Shown one piece after another: positions 52,686 through 62,710 of a DNA stretch of 64,000 nt. The notes under the pieces are model-generated. The model saw only the letters and a list, made by a program, of their open reading frames with translations. It ran no database searches and was not told where the DNA came from. The stretch spans positions 1 through 64,000 of the forward strand of contig NZ_CAJHAD010000008.1 of assembly GCF_904846285.1 (NCBI RefSeq). Direction: 5' to 3'. Numbering within the stretch: position 1 is the stretch's first letter; each line of letters opens with the position of its first letter. Position numbers and translations under genes: made by a program. Source of the stretch: Psychrobacter immobilis (GTDB lineage Bacteria; Pseudomonadota; Gammaproteobacteria; Pseudomonadales; Moraxellaceae).

Positions 52686-55412
52686 ATGGCAGATAAGACC
52701 GTCAAAGAACTGGCAGATATGGTAGGCAAAACCGCAAGTGCTGTACAACAGCAACTGGTAGACGCTGGACTGCCTGCACGCGCAGAAGGTGACATAGTCA
52801 CCGAGCTTGAGCAGGAAAAGTTGGTGACGTATTTAAAGCAAAGTCATGGTCAGGAAGAAAAGCGTCGTATTAGTCTCAAATCTAAAACGACTAGCACTGC
52901 GCGCGTGACTGGCTCTTCAGGTAAATCTAAGAGCGTCAATGTGGAAGTGCGTAAAAAGAAAGTATTTGAGAAGCCTGATCCAGAGAAAATGGCTGAAGAG
53001 TTGGCTGCTCGAGAGCAAGCAATGATTGAGGCACAAGAGCGTGCTGCCAAAGATGCTGAAGAACGTGCGGCTACTAAGAAAAAATCTGAAGAGCGCCAAG
53101 CAGCTACTTTAGCGGCAATGCGTGCAAGCCTCGGCTCTAGCAAAAAGTCTAGTGACAAGAACGATGATATCTCAACGTCAGTGGTTGTAAAAAAAGGTGG
53201 TAAAGCGGCAGTAGAAGTTAAGCCAAAAGACCAACCAAAGAAAAAAGTTGCAGCGACGAAGCCAAAAGTTGAAACGGCGATTGAGCGTAAAGCTCGCGAA
53301 GCCCGTGAAAAAGAAGAAACCCGTCTACGCGAAATCGAAACTGAAACACGCCGCGCGCAAGCGGAAGAAGCACAAAAACGTACGCTTGAGCAAATGCGCA
53401 AAATGGCTGGTAAATATACCGATCAGCCTGCTACTGAAGTTCGTAAAGATGAACCATTGGCCGAAGGTTTGGTCGGTGACGCGCTAGAAGAGTCATTTGA
53501 AAAAGAACGTCGTGAAATCAAGCGCGGTACCAGTAGCACTAGTGCCCGTGGTCGTGGTCGTCGTAAAAATCAAGATGAGCGTGAAATTAAAAACCGCAAA
53601 AACGGTTTACGTTCAACGCAAGCTTCGCAGCATAAGTTTGAAAAGCCGCTTGATAAAATTATTTATGACGTCGAAATCAGCGAACATATTACTGTTTCTG
53701 ATTTGGCACAGCGTATGGCGGTTAAAGCTCGTGAAGTGACCAAATTGCTCATGAAAATGGGTGAAATTGCGCGCGAATCAGACACCATTGATCAAGCGAC
53801 AGCCAGTCTTATCGTTGAAGAGATGGGTCATAACCCTGTACCGGTTAGTGATACGAAAGTTGAAGATGATCTGCAAGATGCGGTTGATGAGCGCAGCAGT
53901 AACGTGCAAACGCGTCCACCAGTCGTGACTATCATGGGTCACGTTGACCATGGTAAAACCTCATTACTCGATAAAATCCGTGCAACTAAGGTTGCCACTG
54001 GCGAAGCCGGCGGTATTACCCAGCATATCGGTGCGTATCACGTGAAAACTGATCGCGGCGTTATTACTTTCCTTGATACTCCAGGTCACGCAGCCTTTAG
54101 TGCTATGCGTTCACGTGGTGCACAAGCGACGGATATCGTCGTAATCGTTGTCGCCGCTGATGATGGCATGATGCCACAAACCGAAGAAGCGATTGATCAT
54201 GCGCGCGCTGCTGGTACACCTATTATTGTTGCTATCAACAAAATGGATAAGCCAAGCGCCGATCCTGATCGTGTCCTTAACGAGTTAACTGCTAAACAAG
54301 TAGTCTCAGAAGAGTGGGGCGGCGATACCCCAATGGCTCGTATCTCAGCCAAAACAGGCGACGGTATTGACGAGCTACTAGAACTTATTAGCCTACAAGC
54401 TGAACTGATGGAGCTAGAAGCGCCATTAGATGGTGCTGCTCAAGGCGTGGTTATTGAGTCAAGACTTGAAAAAGGTCGCGGTCCGGTTGTTAGTGTCCTA
54501 GTTAAAAAAGGTACCTTGAAACAAGGTGACTTAGTATTAGCAGGCGAGCATTACGGTAAAGTTCGTGCGATGACCGATGAACATGGCAAGCGCATTCAGT
54601 CAGCAGGTCCTTCTATTCCAGTAGAGATTTTAGGTTTACCTGAAACACCTGCTGCAGGTAGCGAATTCTTAGTCTTAACCGACGAGAAAAAAGCCCGTGA
54701 AGTTGCTGACTTTAGAAGCAATCGTGAGCGTGAGCGTCAACTAGAACGTCAGAATGCCATGCGTCTAGAGAGCATGTTCGATCAGATGGAACAAGGCGAT
54801 GTGTCATTCTTAAATATCGTACTAAAAACCGATGTTCGCGGTTCACTTGAAGCCCTACTTGCTGCACTAAACGAGCTATCTACTGATGAAGTTAAAGTGC
54901 GAGTCATTAGCTCAGGGGTTGGTCCAATCTCTGAATCTGATGTAACATTAGCAGAATCTAGCGAAGCGGTATTACTAGGCTTCAACGTCCGTGCAGATGC
55001 AACCGCACGCCGTAAAGCAGATACTGCTAATATGGATATTCGTTACTACAGCGTTATCTATGGCTTGATTGATGATGTCAAAGCCGCCATGAGTGGTATG
55101 CTAGCGCCTGAACATCGCGAGAAAATCTTGGGTGTTGCAGACGTTCGTGAAGTATTCCGCTCTAGCAAGTTTGGCGCAGCAGCAGGTTGTATGGTTGTTG
55201 AAGGTACGATTTATCGTAACAAACCTATCCGCGTCCTGCGTGATGACCAAGTTATCTTTACTGGTCAGTTGCAATCATTACGTCGTTATAAAGAAGACGT
55301 CAATGAAGTACGTACCGGTATGGAATGTGGTCTAGCAGTTCGTGGTTATGATGTCGAAGCTGGCGATAAAATCGAAGTCTTTGAAATCCAAGAGTTCGCA
55401 CGTACTATCTAA
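52686..55412 (+). CDS. infB: Translation initiation factor IF-2
   Basis: The GTPase that brings initiator fMet-tRNA to the 30S subunit and promotes subunit joining. Two small IF2_N modules (residues 1-50 and about 320-375) flank a long, highly charged Lys/Glu/Arg-rich region (about 85-315) that is probably helical and variable. The G domain has GHVDHGKTS (about 419-427, G1), DTPGHAAF (G3), [11 protein letters not shown] (G4) and ISAKTG (G5), followed by beta-barrel domains and the C-terminal fMet-tRNA-binding domain ending in [15 protein letters not shown]. It has 908 residues against 890 in E. coli. Several long shadow frames arise from its biased composition. Confidence 0.97.
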   Translation: MADKTVKELADMVGKTASAVQQQLVDAGLPARAEGDIVTELEQEKLVTYLKQSHGQEEKRRISLKSKTTSTARVTGSSGKSKSVNVEVRKKKVFEKPDPEKMAEELAAREQAMIEAQERAAKDAEERAATKKKSEERQAATLAAMRASLGSSKKSSDKNDDISTSVVVKKGGKAAVEVKPKDQPKKKVAATKPKVETAIERKAREAREKEETRLREIETETRRAQAEEAQKRTLEQMRKMAGKYTDQPATEVRKDEPLAEGLVGDALEESFEKERREIKRGTSSTSARGRGRRKNQDEREIKNRKNGLRSTQASQHKFEKPLDKIIYDVEISEHITVSDLAQRMAVKAREVTKLLMKMGEIARESDTIDQATASLIVEEMGHNPVPVSDTKVEDDLQDAVDERSSNVQTRPPVVTIMGHVDHGKTSLLDKIRATKVATGEAGGITQHIGAYHVKTDRGVITFLDTPGHAAFSAMRSRGAQATDIVVIVVAADDGMMPQTEEAIDHARAAGTPIIVAINKMDKPSADPDRVLNELTAKQVVSEEWGGDTPMARISAKTGDGIDELLELISLQAELMELEAPLDGAAQGVVIESRLEKGRGPVVSVLVKKGTLKQGDLVLAGEHYGKVRAMTDEHGKRIQSAGPSIPVEILGLPETPAAGSEFLVLTDEKKAREVADFRSNRERERQLERQNAMRLESMFDQMEQGDVSFLNIVLKTDVRGSLEALLAALNELSTDEVKVRVISSGVGPISESDVTLAESSEAVLLGFNVRADATARRKADTANMDIRYYSVIYGLIDDVKAAMSGMLAPEHREKILGVADVREVFRSSKFGAAAGCMVVEGTIYRNKPIRVLRDDQVIFTGQLQSLRRYKEDVNEVRTGMECGLAVRGYDVEAGDKIEVFEIQEFARTI

Positions 55413-55449
55413 AGTAGCTGCTTGATAATTCTTAATATTCAGCTGTACT

Positions 55450-55485
55450 TAGGCCTAACAGGTACACCCTGCTAGGCCTTTTTTA
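55450..55485 (+). terminator. Intrinsic terminator-like hairpin after infB
   Basis: AGGCCTA and TAGGCCT with further CAGG/CCTG pairing around TACAC, followed by TTTTTT. It implies partial termination, or an internal boundary, between infB and rbfA. Confidence 0.85.
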
Positions 55486-55564
55486 GCAAATAGAAGTCCT
55501 AAAATTTGTTAATCAAAAACTTATCAATCAATAAAAATAAGCCATATTAAAGTAAGGTAATAAC

Positions 55565-55969
55565 ATGAACCAACGTTTACAACGCTTAGCTGATCAGATT
55601 CAGCGTGAGCTCGCTGTCCTTATCCGTGATGCCGTTAATGATCCGCGTCTGACTGGTTTTGTGACTATCTCTAGTGTTAAAGTCAGCCCAGACCTAGGCT
55701 ACGCTGATATTTATGTCACCATCATGGAGCCTGAACTCAACGATGCTATGACTATTTCAAATCACGAAGAAAGCATCAAAGTCCTTAACAAAGCTGCTGG
55801 TTTTTTGCGTACCGAATTGAGTCACAGTCTGAAGACTCGCACTACGCCGCGCTTACGTTTTCACTACGATGAAGTCACTGCGCGTGGTAACTATATGATG
55901 GATTTGATTAGTAAAGCGGTCACTAAAACTGAGCAAAACGAGTCTGATGAGCAAGAAATCAACGAGTAA
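55565..55969 (+). CDS. rbfA: 30S ribosome-binding factor RbfA
   Basis: A KH-fold cold-shock factor that binds the 16S 5' domain and helps late 30S maturation. The start MNQRLQRLADQIQRELAVLI is typical. The KH-like core holds DPRLTGFVTISSVKVSPDLGYADIYVT (outlined; DPR and V-x-V-S-x-D are conserved) and ends PRLRFHYDEVTARG. Its 134 residues equal the usual length. truB starts nine bases after the stop. Confidence 0.95.
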   Translation: MNQRLQRLADQIQRELAVLIRDAVNDPRLTGFVTISSVKVSPDLGYADIYVTIMEPELNDAMTISNHEESIKVLNKAAGFLRTELSHSLKTRTTPRLRFHYDEVTARGNYMMDLISKAVTKTEQNESDEQEINE

Positions 55970-55977
55970 AAGCTATT

Positions 55978-57066
55978 ATGTCGATCGTCTCTACAAAAGC
56001 CTCTATGCAACCCTCTAAGAAGACTAAACAGATGACTGATAAGATAAAAGTCAATGGCGTGATTTTAGTCGATAAACCGCAAGGTATGACGTCACAACAA
56101 GTGGTGTCAAAGGTAAAGTACCTGTTTAAATCTCCCAAGCATGACAGTAAAAAAGCCGGTCATACGGGAACGCTCGATCCCATGGCAACGGGTCTATTGC
56201 CTATCTGCTTGGGGGAAGCGACCAAGTTCAGTCATTATCAACTTGATGCCGATAAATCGTATCAAGCAACTATTCTTTTGGGTAGTCAGACTGATACGGG
56301 TGATGCTGATGGACAGATTGTCGCTGAGAAAGTTATTCCACAGTTCGATGCGGTAGGGCTAGAAGAAATTGCTCAGCAGTTTTTAGGGCCACAGCAGCAA
56401 ATTCCACCGATGTATTCTGCTTTAAAAAAAGATGGCAAAAAGCTATATGAGTATGCGCGTGCGGGTATTGAGATTGATCGCCCGGCAAGAGATATTGTTA
56501 TTAAAGCAATTAATTTAACAGTAATCGACGCTAAGCAAATCCAGCTGACAGTGACTTGCTCTAAGGGTACATACGTACGCGTATTAGCAGAAGATATTGC
56601 CAAAATGCTTGGTACATTAGGACATTTAACTGCTTTACGACGTATACAAGTCGGTGACTTTCATATTGACGCGGCGATTAGTTTGGCGAATTTAGAAGCA
56701 TTAGCTTTAGAAGATCGTCAGGCGCATTTATTACCCTTAGATGCTTGCATCAACCTTGAGGCTGAGCTTATATTAACGGCTGAGCAATGCGCCCGTGTAC
56801 AAATGGGACAACGTTTAAATGTCATCGAGCAGCTAAACGACGATTTGCAATGGTATATTTCAGCTGTCATCGAGCAACAGCCTAGTCACGATGAAAATAA
56901 CGTTATTCAACAAAATGGCGATGATAGTGAAGGTAATAGTGAGGCTTTGTTGCCTTATGAAATACCCGCAGATATCCGTCTCATAAATGAGCAAGGGCAG
57001 TTTATTGGTCTAGGAGCACTGAGTCTAAATGGTCGCTTACAGCCGAAAAAGCTCATTCAGTTGTAA
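55978..57066 (+). CDS. truB: tRNA pseudouridine(55) synthase TruB
   Basis: Makes the universal pseudouridine 55 in the T loop of tRNAs. NGVILVDKPQGMTSQQVV (about 26-43) opens the family core, and GHTGTLDPMATGLLP (about 61-75) holds the catalytic Asp67. CSKGTYVRVLAEDIA (about 193-207) and the C-terminal PUA-like part are present. It has 362 residues against 314 in E. coli. The excess is an N-terminal polar tail (the start may really be the ATG at 56032, MTDKIKVNG) and an acidic insertion near 300-325 (SHDENNVIQQNGDDSEGNSE). It follows rbfA by nine bases. Confidence 0.94.
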   Translation: MSIVSTKASMQPSKKTKQMTDKIKVNGVILVDKPQGMTSQQVVSKVKYLFKSPKHDSKKAGHTGTLDPMATGLLPICLGEATKFSHYQLDADKSYQATILLGSQTDTGDADGQIVAEKVIPQFDAVGLEEIAQQFLGPQQQIPPMYSALKKDGKKLYEYARAGIEIDRPARDIVIKAINLTVIDAKQIQLTVTCSKGTYVRVLAEDIAKMLGTLGHLTALRRIQVGDFHIDAAISLANLEALALEDRQAHLLPLDACINLEAELILTAEQCARVQMGQRLNVIEQLNDDLQWYISAVIEQQPSHDENNVIQQNGDDSEGNSEALLPYEIPADIRLINEQGQFIGLGALSLNGRLQPKKLIQL

Positions 57067-57430
57067 TATTAATACTTAAATAAGCTTTAGTACCATAACT
57101 GAAACTAAGTAAAACTTACTAAGAGTTTACACTAATCACATATCATCACATTTTATTGCAGGTTTCACCTATAGTGAGACCTGCTTTTTTTGTACCTTAG
57201 TTAAGTCAGCTACGGAAAGCAGACAAGGACATAAAAATAAAAGAAATAAGAATAATAAAAATGGAAGTTAATTAACTATCAAGAAATATAACAATAAAGA
57301 TAAGCTATACACATAAAAATAAAAAGACATTAATTATATAAGTAAAGTTTCTAACTTAAAAATAATAATAAAAAATATAGTTTATCACTATGAAATAATA
57401 AAATTAACGTATCAAAATATAAGGCTTACT
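57067..57430. other. Very A-rich gap between truB and the PfpI-like gene
   Basis: It contains the truB terminator (57158-57191). The stretch from about 57230 to 57425 is extremely A/T-rich, with repeated AATAAAAATA-type runs. No open frame is supported. Confidence 0.55.
57158..57191 (+). terminator. Intrinsic terminator of truB
   Basis: GCAGGTTTCAC and GTGAGACCTGC form a stem around CTATA, followed by TTTTTTT. Confidence 0.88.
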
Positions 57431-57961
57431 ATGAAAACCATTGCTTTCTTATTACATAATAACTTTGAACAAGCAGAGTATGAAGAGGTCGATAATCAAC
57501 TAAAAGAAAAAGGTTATAATACTGTTCTTATTACGACCAATAAAGACAAAGATGTTCAAGCGATGCAGCAGGACGTTAATAAGGGCACTACCTTTACTGC
57601 AGATCTATATGCTAAAGACGCAGAAGTCGCTGATTATGATGCATTGGTGCTACCAGGCGGGACGGTAAATGCCGATAACATACGCGGTAATAAAGAAGCA
57701 CATAGTATTATTAACGCTATTAACGCAGCCGGTAAACCCTTAGCTGTGATATGCCATGCGCCTTGGGCACTGATTAATACGGGTATAGCAAAAGGTAAAA
57801 CCTTGACCGCCTATCATACATTACAAACTGACTTAGAAAACGCTGGGGCAACCTTCGTAGATAAAAGTGTGCAAGTAGACGGTAATCTGATTACTTCGCG
57901 TAATCCAGATGATATTAAAGACTTTGTTGCTGCTATAGATAAAGCGCTCTCCACGTCTTAA
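57431..57961 (+). CDS. DJ-1/PfpI family protein
   Basis: A 176-residue protein of the PfpI/YhbO/YraA branch of the DJ-1 superfamily, whose members protect against stress (proposed deglycase or protease activities). The reactive cysteine sits in the nucleophile elbow AVICHAPW (Cys108, His109). A conserved acidic residue is in NNFEQAEYEE (about 10-19), and LVLPGGTVNADNIR (about 72-85) is the typical preceding motif. Its length is normal. It starts a small cluster with two tiny acidic proteins (58040 and 58297), placed between truB and rpsO, which adjoin in many relatives. Confidence 0.88.
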   Translation: MKTIAFLLHNNFEQAEYEEVDNQLKEKGYNTVLITTNKDKDVQAMQQDVNKGTTFTADLYAKDAEVADYDALVLPGGTVNADNIRGNKEAHSIINAINAAGKPLAVICHAPWALINTGIAKGKTLTAYHTLQTDLENAGATFVDKSVQVDGNLITSRNPDDIKDFVAAIDKALSTS

Positions 57962-58039
57962 TATTCATCATCGCAATATTTATTTAGACTTATTCATTTT
58001 AATTTCTATCAATAAACACAATCACAAAAGGAAAATACT

Positions 58040-58201
58040 ATGTCAAACCCTAACCCAAATAATACTAAGCTTGAGCAAGAACGTTCAGATTCTGCTACAG
58101 CAGCATTGAAAGGTCAAACTGAAGACAATCATACAGAAAATACCGAAGCTGCTGCTGACCGTATTGCTGATAATTTAAAAAACACTAAAGAAGAAAAATA
58201 A
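58040..58201 (+). CDS. Small acidic disordered protein (53 aa)
   Basis: A short frame with a strong ribosome site, AAAGGAAAA, about five bases before the ATG. It encodes 53 residues beginning MSNPNPNNTKLEQERSDSAT and ending NLKNTKEEK. It contains no Phe, Tyr, Trp or Cys and is rich in Asn, Glu, Ala and Thr, so it is probably intrinsically unfolded. It follows the PfpI-like gene by 78 bp. I recognise no family. The ribosome site and the parallel with the next gene support expression; function unknown, a stress-protectant role being a guess from context. Confidence 0.6.
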   Translation: MSNPNPNNTKLEQERSDSATAALKGQTEDNHTENTEAAADRIADNLKNTKEEK

Positions 58202-58296
58202 TTAGCTTTATTAACACTGTTGATTCATGAACCCTTGATTAAGAACAACGCAATTAGCAAATAGATATAAAACAATAATTATAACTGGGAGTATTT

Positions 58297-58470
58297 ATGA
58301 CAGACTCAAAAGACAACATGGATGCACAAGAGAAGAAAATCGAAGAGTTAGCGGAAGATATTAATCCTAGCGAAGATACTAGTCCAGACAGTTTAGCGGA
58401 AGCAACTACCGCACCGCTTGATGATGATGCTCTTGGTGGGACTGCTACGCAAGATGACGTCAAAAAGTGA
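58297..58470 (+). CDS. Small acidic disordered protein (57 aa)
   Basis: A 57-residue frame with GGGAG five bases before the ATG. The product is strongly acidic (MTDSKDNMDAQEKKIEEL at the start; a DDDALGG turn and QDDVKK at the end) and, like its neighbour at 58040, lacks Phe, Tyr, Trp and Cys. An amphipathic helix is possible over residues 8-21. A strong terminator follows at 58561. I recognise no family. Translation is likely; function unknown. Confidence 0.6.
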   Translation: MTDSKDNMDAQEKKIEELAEDINPSEDTSPDSLAEATTAPLDDDALGGTATQDDVKK

Positions 58471-58560
58471 TATATTTAAAACTGGTCATAATAACGCACA
58501 ATATAAAGCGTTATTAATCTATAGTAATTGCCGACTCATTATAAGCTATAAAACTATTAT

Positions 58561-58590
58561 AAAAAACTGCTGCTAGTTCAGCAGTTTTTT
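58561..58590 (+). terminator. Intrinsic terminator of the small-protein cluster
   Basis: AAAAAACTGCTG and CAGCAGTTTTTT form a perfect stem around CTAGTT. It ends the PfpI-small-protein transcript. Confidence 0.9.
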
Positions 58591-58598
58591 GTTATAAT
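58590..58598 (+). promoter_or_regulatory. Extended -10 promoter candidate for rpsO
   Basis: TGTTATAAT fits the extended -10 consensus TGnTATAAT and abuts the T-run of the preceding terminator. Confidence 0.4.
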
Positions 58599-58851
58599 CG
58601 CTGGAATATTTAAATATCGTTTTAGATATAGCTTTATCTTAATTTTGGCAACAGTTTAAGTTAGATAATGTCTTATTTTGAGCGGTTTTGAATAAAGATT
58701 ATCATTAATAAGTTTGTCGTACACTAGGTCAACTCTAGTAATGCAGGGTTGTCCTGAATGACCGTCAAACTATTTTATTTATTATTCTATCGTTCCTTGA
58801 TGCTTAACTATTAAGTACATCTTGGAGCTTATAGCATTGCCGGAGAGATTT

Positions 58852-59118
58852 ATGCTAACTAATACCGATCGCGAACAAATCATTGCCCAATACCAACGTG
58901 GCGAAAACGACACAGGTTCACCAGAAGTTCAAGTAGCTTTGTTAAGTGCGCGTATTAATGACTTACAAAACCATTTTAAAGCACACAAAGCTGACCATCA
59001 TAGCCGTCGCGGTCTTATCCGTATGGTTAACACACGTCGTAAATTACTTGACTACCTAAAAGGTAAAGATCTTGGTCGCTATACCACCCTTATTAGCCAA
59101 TTAGGTCTACGTCGTTAA
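58852..59118 (+). CDS. rpsO: 30S ribosomal protein S15
   Basis: A primary-binding protein of the 16S central domain. From the ATG at 58852, with GGAGAG five bases upstream, it has 89 residues, the canonical length. It contains [19 protein letters not shown] (about 22-40) and the C-terminal [21 protein letters not shown] region (outlined) that binds rRNA. It is probably autoregulated through its leader, as in E. coli, but I could not identify the pseudoknot by eye. pnp follows after a terminator and a long gap. Confidence 0.97.
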   Translation: MLTNTDREQIIAQYQRGENDTGSPEVQVALLSARINDLQNHFKAHKADHHSRRGLIRMVNTRRKLLDYLKGKDLGRYTTLISQLGLRR

Positions 59119-59243
59119 TTTGGCGACAATAGTACGAGTGGTGGCTGAACTAAAATATGCCTTAATTTGGCGGGATTTTAGATTTTTTGCTAAACCATTT
59201 GGAACTTACTTGTTGAAGTCGATAAAATAGATTTTCTCTAAAG

Positions 59244-59275
59244 ACGGTGTGGAATAGTTTCACGCCGTTTTTTTA
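59244..59275 (+). terminator. Intrinsic terminator of rpsO
   Basis: ACGGTGTG and CACGCCGT form a stem (one G-T pair) around GAATAGTTT, followed by TTTTTTT. Confidence 0.82.
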
Positions 59276-59818
59276 TGCTTATTAATATCAATAATGACCT
59301 ATAGAGATTTCGGTCTGCTACTATCGGATATTTTAAGTATCAGTTATAAAGTTACACGGTCAATGAACGCTGACTTGCATTTAATTGGTCAATGCCTATA
59401 AATCACTGTAAAATAATGCCTTATGAGTTTCTGAGTCATACTGGCGCTCAAGCGAATATTGATATAGCTTAGCGTATGTGATGATTATCTATAGCGCCTT
59501 GAGCTATACCATTTATTTATATGCATAGAGTTATACGCATGGACGCCACGTGTAAATATCTTATTAAAGAAAGCCAGTGAACAATATCGTGTCGAATGTA
59601 ACTTATTCTAAAGTGCTCACGCCTTTAACGTTAAGACTAGAAAACCAGATTTACACCAACGTACTTTATCTAGGTATACATAGGTAGAAGTACGATGTTT
59701 ATTTTAAATAAATACCGATATATCAGTTAAATAAGTAATGATATTAGCCCTAATCGACGCAGTTATTAACCGTATAATTGGCAATTAGTGGCTATATATA
59801 AAGAATTTTAAATGACAA

Positions 59819-59844
59819 ATATCAGCTTTTTATAGTGCTGATAT
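59819..59844 (+). promoter_or_regulatory. Hairpin in the pnp leader
   Basis: ATATCAGC and GCTGATAT form an 8-bp perfect stem 31 bp before the pnp ATG. In E. coli the pnp leader hairpin is cut by RNase III and mediates autoregulation; this may be an analogue (inference). Confidence 0.4.
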
Positions 59845-59875
59845 CACTTTCGTCAGTCAATATTAGGAAAATTAT

Positions 59876-61978
59876 ATGACAATGTTTAATACCATTAAGC
59901 GTGAATTCCAATACGGCGACCAGCAGGTCGTTATCGAAACGGGCCGTATCGCTCGTCAAGCAAACTCTATTTTAGTCCACATGGGCGGCGTGACTGTGCT
60001 AGTGGCAGCGGTAGTAAAGTCTGATGCTAAAGAAGGGCAAAACTTCTTTCCATTGACCGTAAACTACCAAGAAAAAATGTATGCAGCGGGTAAAATCCCT
60101 GGTGCTTATGGCAAACGTGAAGGCCGTGCTAGCGAAGCTGAAACGCTAACCTCACGCCTGATTGACCGTCCGATTCGTCCACTATTCCCTGAAGGCTATG
60201 TGAACGAAATTCAAATCACGGCAACGGTTGTTTCATCAGATAAGAGTCAGTCTGCAGATATCGCTGCGCTAATCGGTGCTTCAGCAGCACTCGCTATCTC
60301 TGATGCACCATTTAACGGCCCTGTGGCTGCTGCTCGTGTTGGCTTTATCAATGGTGAATACGTTCTTAACCCAACGCTTGAGCAGCTCAAAGAGAGCGAC
60401 CTTGACTTAGTGGTTGCTGGTACTAAATCTGCCGTGTTGATGGTTGAGTCAGAAGCGAAAGAATTGTCTGAAGATCAAATGCTAGGTGCGGTTTTATACG
60501 GTCATCAGCAGCAGCAAATCGTTATTGATAACATTGCGTCAATGGCTGCAGAGATTGGTACTGTTAAGCAAGAATATGCGGCACCTGTTCGCGATCAAGC
60601 GTTAGAAACCAGCATGAAAGCGCAGTTTGGCGAGCAAGTGGCCGACGCTTATACCATCACGGATAAGCAAGAGCGTTATACCAAACTTGATGAAATAAAA
60701 CAAGCTATTATCGATGCATTGGCAGGTGACGCGGAAGCAGAAACCTACAATGATACTGTTTCTGAGTTAAAAGAAATTTACAATGATCTAAAATACCGCA
60801 CCGTTCGTGACAATATCTTGTCAGGTAAGCCACGTATTGATGGTCGTGATCTTGAAACCGTTCGTGCTCTAGATGTCCAAGTTGGCGTATTACCATTTAC
60901 TCATGGTTCAGCCCTATTTACCCGCGGTGAAACGCAAGCATTAGTGACTACAACTCTTGGTAACACGCGTGACGTAAATATGATTGATTCATTGGCTGGT
61001 ACGATTCGCGACCATTTCATGTTGCACTATAACTTCCCACATTTCTCAGTCGGTGAAACAGGCCGTGAAGGCATTCCAAAACGCCGTGAAATCGGTCATG
61101 GTCGCCTAGCGCGCCGCGGTGTTGAAGCAATGCTTCCAGATAGCGACCGCTTCCCGTATGTGATTCGTGTGGTATCAGAAATCACTGAATCAAACGGTTC
61201 ATCTTCTATGGCTTCAGTGTGCGGCGCAAGCCTGGCATTGATGGATGCTGGCGTACCATTAAAAGCACCGGTTGCTGGTATCGCGATGGGTCTGGTTAAA
61301 GAAGGCGAGCGTTTTGCGGTATTGTCTGACATCCTAGGTGATGAAGATCATCTTGGTGATATGGACTTTAAAGTAGCGGGTTCAAAAGACGGTATCACAG
61401 CACTACAGATGGATATCAAAATCGAAGGTATTACTGCAGATATCATGGAGCAAGCCCTTAAGCAAGCCCATGCAGGTCGTATCCATATCTTAGATGCGAT
61501 GAACAAAGTATTGCCTGCAAGCCGTACTGAAATCAACGCTCATGCGCCTAACTATGCCGTTATCGAAATCAACCCAGACAAAATCCGTGACGTCATCGGT
61601 AAAGGCGGCGCAACGATTCGTCAGCTAACGGAAGAAACTGGCGCAGTTATCGATATCGATGACGCTGGTACGATTCGTATCTTTGGTGAAAACAAAGCAG
61701 CAACCAAATTGGCTATTGCTAAAATCGAAGCAATCACCGCAGAAGTTGAAATAGGTAAAACTTACGAAGGTACGGTTGCGCGTATCGTTGACTTCGGTGC
61801 CTTTATTAATGTACTGCCAAATACTGATGGTTTAGTACATATCTCGCAAATCGCTGATGAGCGCGTAGAGAACGTATCTGACTATCTGAAAGAAGGTCAA
61901 ATCGTTAAAGTATTAGTACAAGACGTTGATAACCGTGGTCGTATCAAACTGACCATGAAAGGTATCGAGCAAAGCTAA
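59876..61978 (+). CDS. pnp: Polyribonucleotide nucleotidyltransferase (PNPase)
   Basis: The phosphorolytic 3'-5' exoribonuclease of the RNA degradosome. Its 700 residues comprise the first RNase PH domain (about 10-145), the linking helical domain (about 240-320), and the second, catalytic RNase PH domain with [15 protein letters not shown] (about 345-359) and [22 protein letters not shown] (outlined; catalytic aspartates). The KH domain contains [15 protein letters not shown] (about 568-582), and an S1 domain (about 620-690) has [22 protein letters not shown] precedes the ATG. A terminator lies just after the stop. Confidence 0.97.
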   Translation: MTMFNTIKREFQYGDQQVVIETGRIARQANSILVHMGGVTVLVAAVVKSDAKEGQNFFPLTVNYQEKMYAAGKIPGAYGKREGRASEAETLTSRLIDRPIRPLFPEGYVNEIQITATVVSSDKSQSADIAALIGASAALAISDAPFNGPVAAARVGFINGEYVLNPTLEQLKESDLDLVVAGTKSAVLMVESEAKELSEDQMLGAVLYGHQQQQIVIDNIASMAAEIGTVKQEYAAPVRDQALETSMKAQFGEQVADAYTITDKQERYTKLDEIKQAIIDALAGDAEAETYNDTVSELKEIYNDLKYRTVRDNILSGKPRIDGRDLETVRALDVQVGVLPFTHGSALFTRGETQALVTTTLGNTRDVNMIDSLAGTIRDHFMLHYNFPHFSVGETGREGIPKRREIGHGRLARRGVEAMLPDSDRFPYVIRVVSEITESNGSSSMASVCGASLALMDAGVPLKAPVAGIAMGLVKEGERFAVLSDILGDEDHLGDMDFKVAGSKDGITALQMDIKIEGITADIMEQALKQAHAGRIHILDAMNKVLPASRTEINAHAPNYAVIEINPDKIRDVIGKGGATIRQLTEETGAVIDIDDAGTIRIFGENKAATKLAIAKIEAITAEVEIGKTYEGTVARIVDFGAFINVLPNTDGLVHISQIADERVENVSDYLKEGQIVKVLVQDVDNRGRIKLTMKGIEQS

Positions 61979-62016
61979 TCCTCGATATTTGACACAATTT
62001 GACCTAGTCAAAATCT

Positions 62017-62064
62017 AAAAAACCGCTTTGGTTGCTGATAGCTAGCAATCAAGGCGGTTTTTTT
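62017..62064. terminator. Intrinsic terminator after pnp
   Basis: AAAAAACCGC and GCGGTTTTTTT enclose paired TTGnTTGCT/AGCAAnCAA segments, making a long stem around GATAGCT. It can work both ways, for pnp and for the convergent gene at 62100. Confidence 0.88.
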
Positions 62065-62099
62065 ATGTGCTCAAAAAATAATGACAATGAGAAAGGGAT

Positions 62100-62684
62100 T
62101 TATATATTGATGTCTTTAGGAAGGTGAATATCGATACTCAGCTTTGGTACATTTTGCAGATGATGGGTGACAAGAGGCAGGATATCGTTATACCAATCTA
62201 GAGCAATGGATTTTGCTATTTTATCATCGCTACTGTCCTTGTCGCTATTTTTTAAAGGAGTATTCTGTCCCTGACTAGAAATAAGCGGACGCGCTAATAG
62301 TGCAACCCTACGAATACCTTGATAACGGATAAGCGGGACGAGCTGCTGTTGTAAATCGACTAGCGCCGACGTGAGCCAACGAAATCTGGTTGGATGATAA
62401 GGATGGTCTGATATCACAAGATTGGCAATATAACTTGGTTGATTGCCATTACTACTGACGCCAAGTCCCGCCTGCTCGCGTGAGCGTTTATGCATTAAAC
62501 AGCTACCAACCATTAAGCTACCATCACGGCAAGACCGATAGTAGCGTTGGTAGTTGTCTGGATATAGATTCTTGCTTCGTGTGAGGATAGGGTCTAAAAG
62601 GATACCGGCATTATTAACAGGCAGTATCAGCAGTTGGGCGCTGCTATTTAAAATAGGGGCATGGGTGAGTTGTAGACCTGCCAT
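62100..62684 (-). CDS. Degenerate macro-domain-like protein
   Basis: A 194-residue cytoplasmic protein I cannot assign firmly. Its layout recalls macro domains of the DarG/ALC1 kind: a strand LLILPVNNAG (about 18-27), then KNLYPDNYQRYYRSCRDGSL (about 37-56, resembling the F-K-x-x-Y-P-x-N-Y helix and C-x-x-G-x-L turn), a strand YIANLVISDHPYHPTRFRWL (about 84-103) and ALVDLQQQLVPL before GIRRVALLA. The glycine-rich ADP-ribose loops (G-V-M-G-K-G and G-C-G-x-G-G-L) are not conserved, so hydrolase activity is doubtful. GGGGC precedes the ATG. It may be co-transcribed with the gene at 62711, 26 bp upstream. Confidence 0.5.
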   Translation of the reverse strand: MAGLQLTHAPILNSSAQLLILPVNNAGILLDPILTRSKNLYPDNYQRYYRSCRDGSLMVGSCLMHKRSREQAGLGVSSNGNQPSYIANLVISDHPYHPTRFRWLTSALVDLQQQLVPLIRYQGIRRVALLARPLISSQGQNTPLKNSDKDSSDDKIAKSIALDWYNDILPLVTHHLQNVPKLSIDIHLPKDINI

Positions 62685-62710
62685 TTTCTTGCCCCTTTAT
62701 AAAAGTGATA

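Larger units (their letters stand above)
58471..58851. other. Gap upstream of rpsO
   Basis: It holds the terminator at 58561-58590, an extended -10 promoter candidate immediately after it (58590-58598), and a leader of about 240 nt for rpsO. No other gene is seen. Confidence 0.55.
59119..59875. other. Long gene-free gap between rpsO and pnp
   Basis: 757 bp with the rpsO terminator (59244-59275) and a leader hairpin near pnp (59819-59844). Between them the sequence is AT-rich and I see no frame with a ribosome site. The gap is long for this normally tight gene pair, so a small RNA or regulated leader is possible but not demonstrated. Confidence 0.5.

Noticed and set aside
52850..53401. 183-codon minus-strand frame inside infB
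   Set aside because: Ser/Arg/Phe-rich mirror of the Lys/Glu-rich IF-2 linker; a composition artefact.
54030..54050. Possible third CACGTG parS in infB
   Set aside because: CGTATCACGTGAAAAC matches parS at only 12 of 16 positions and the codons encode a conserved IF-2 segment.
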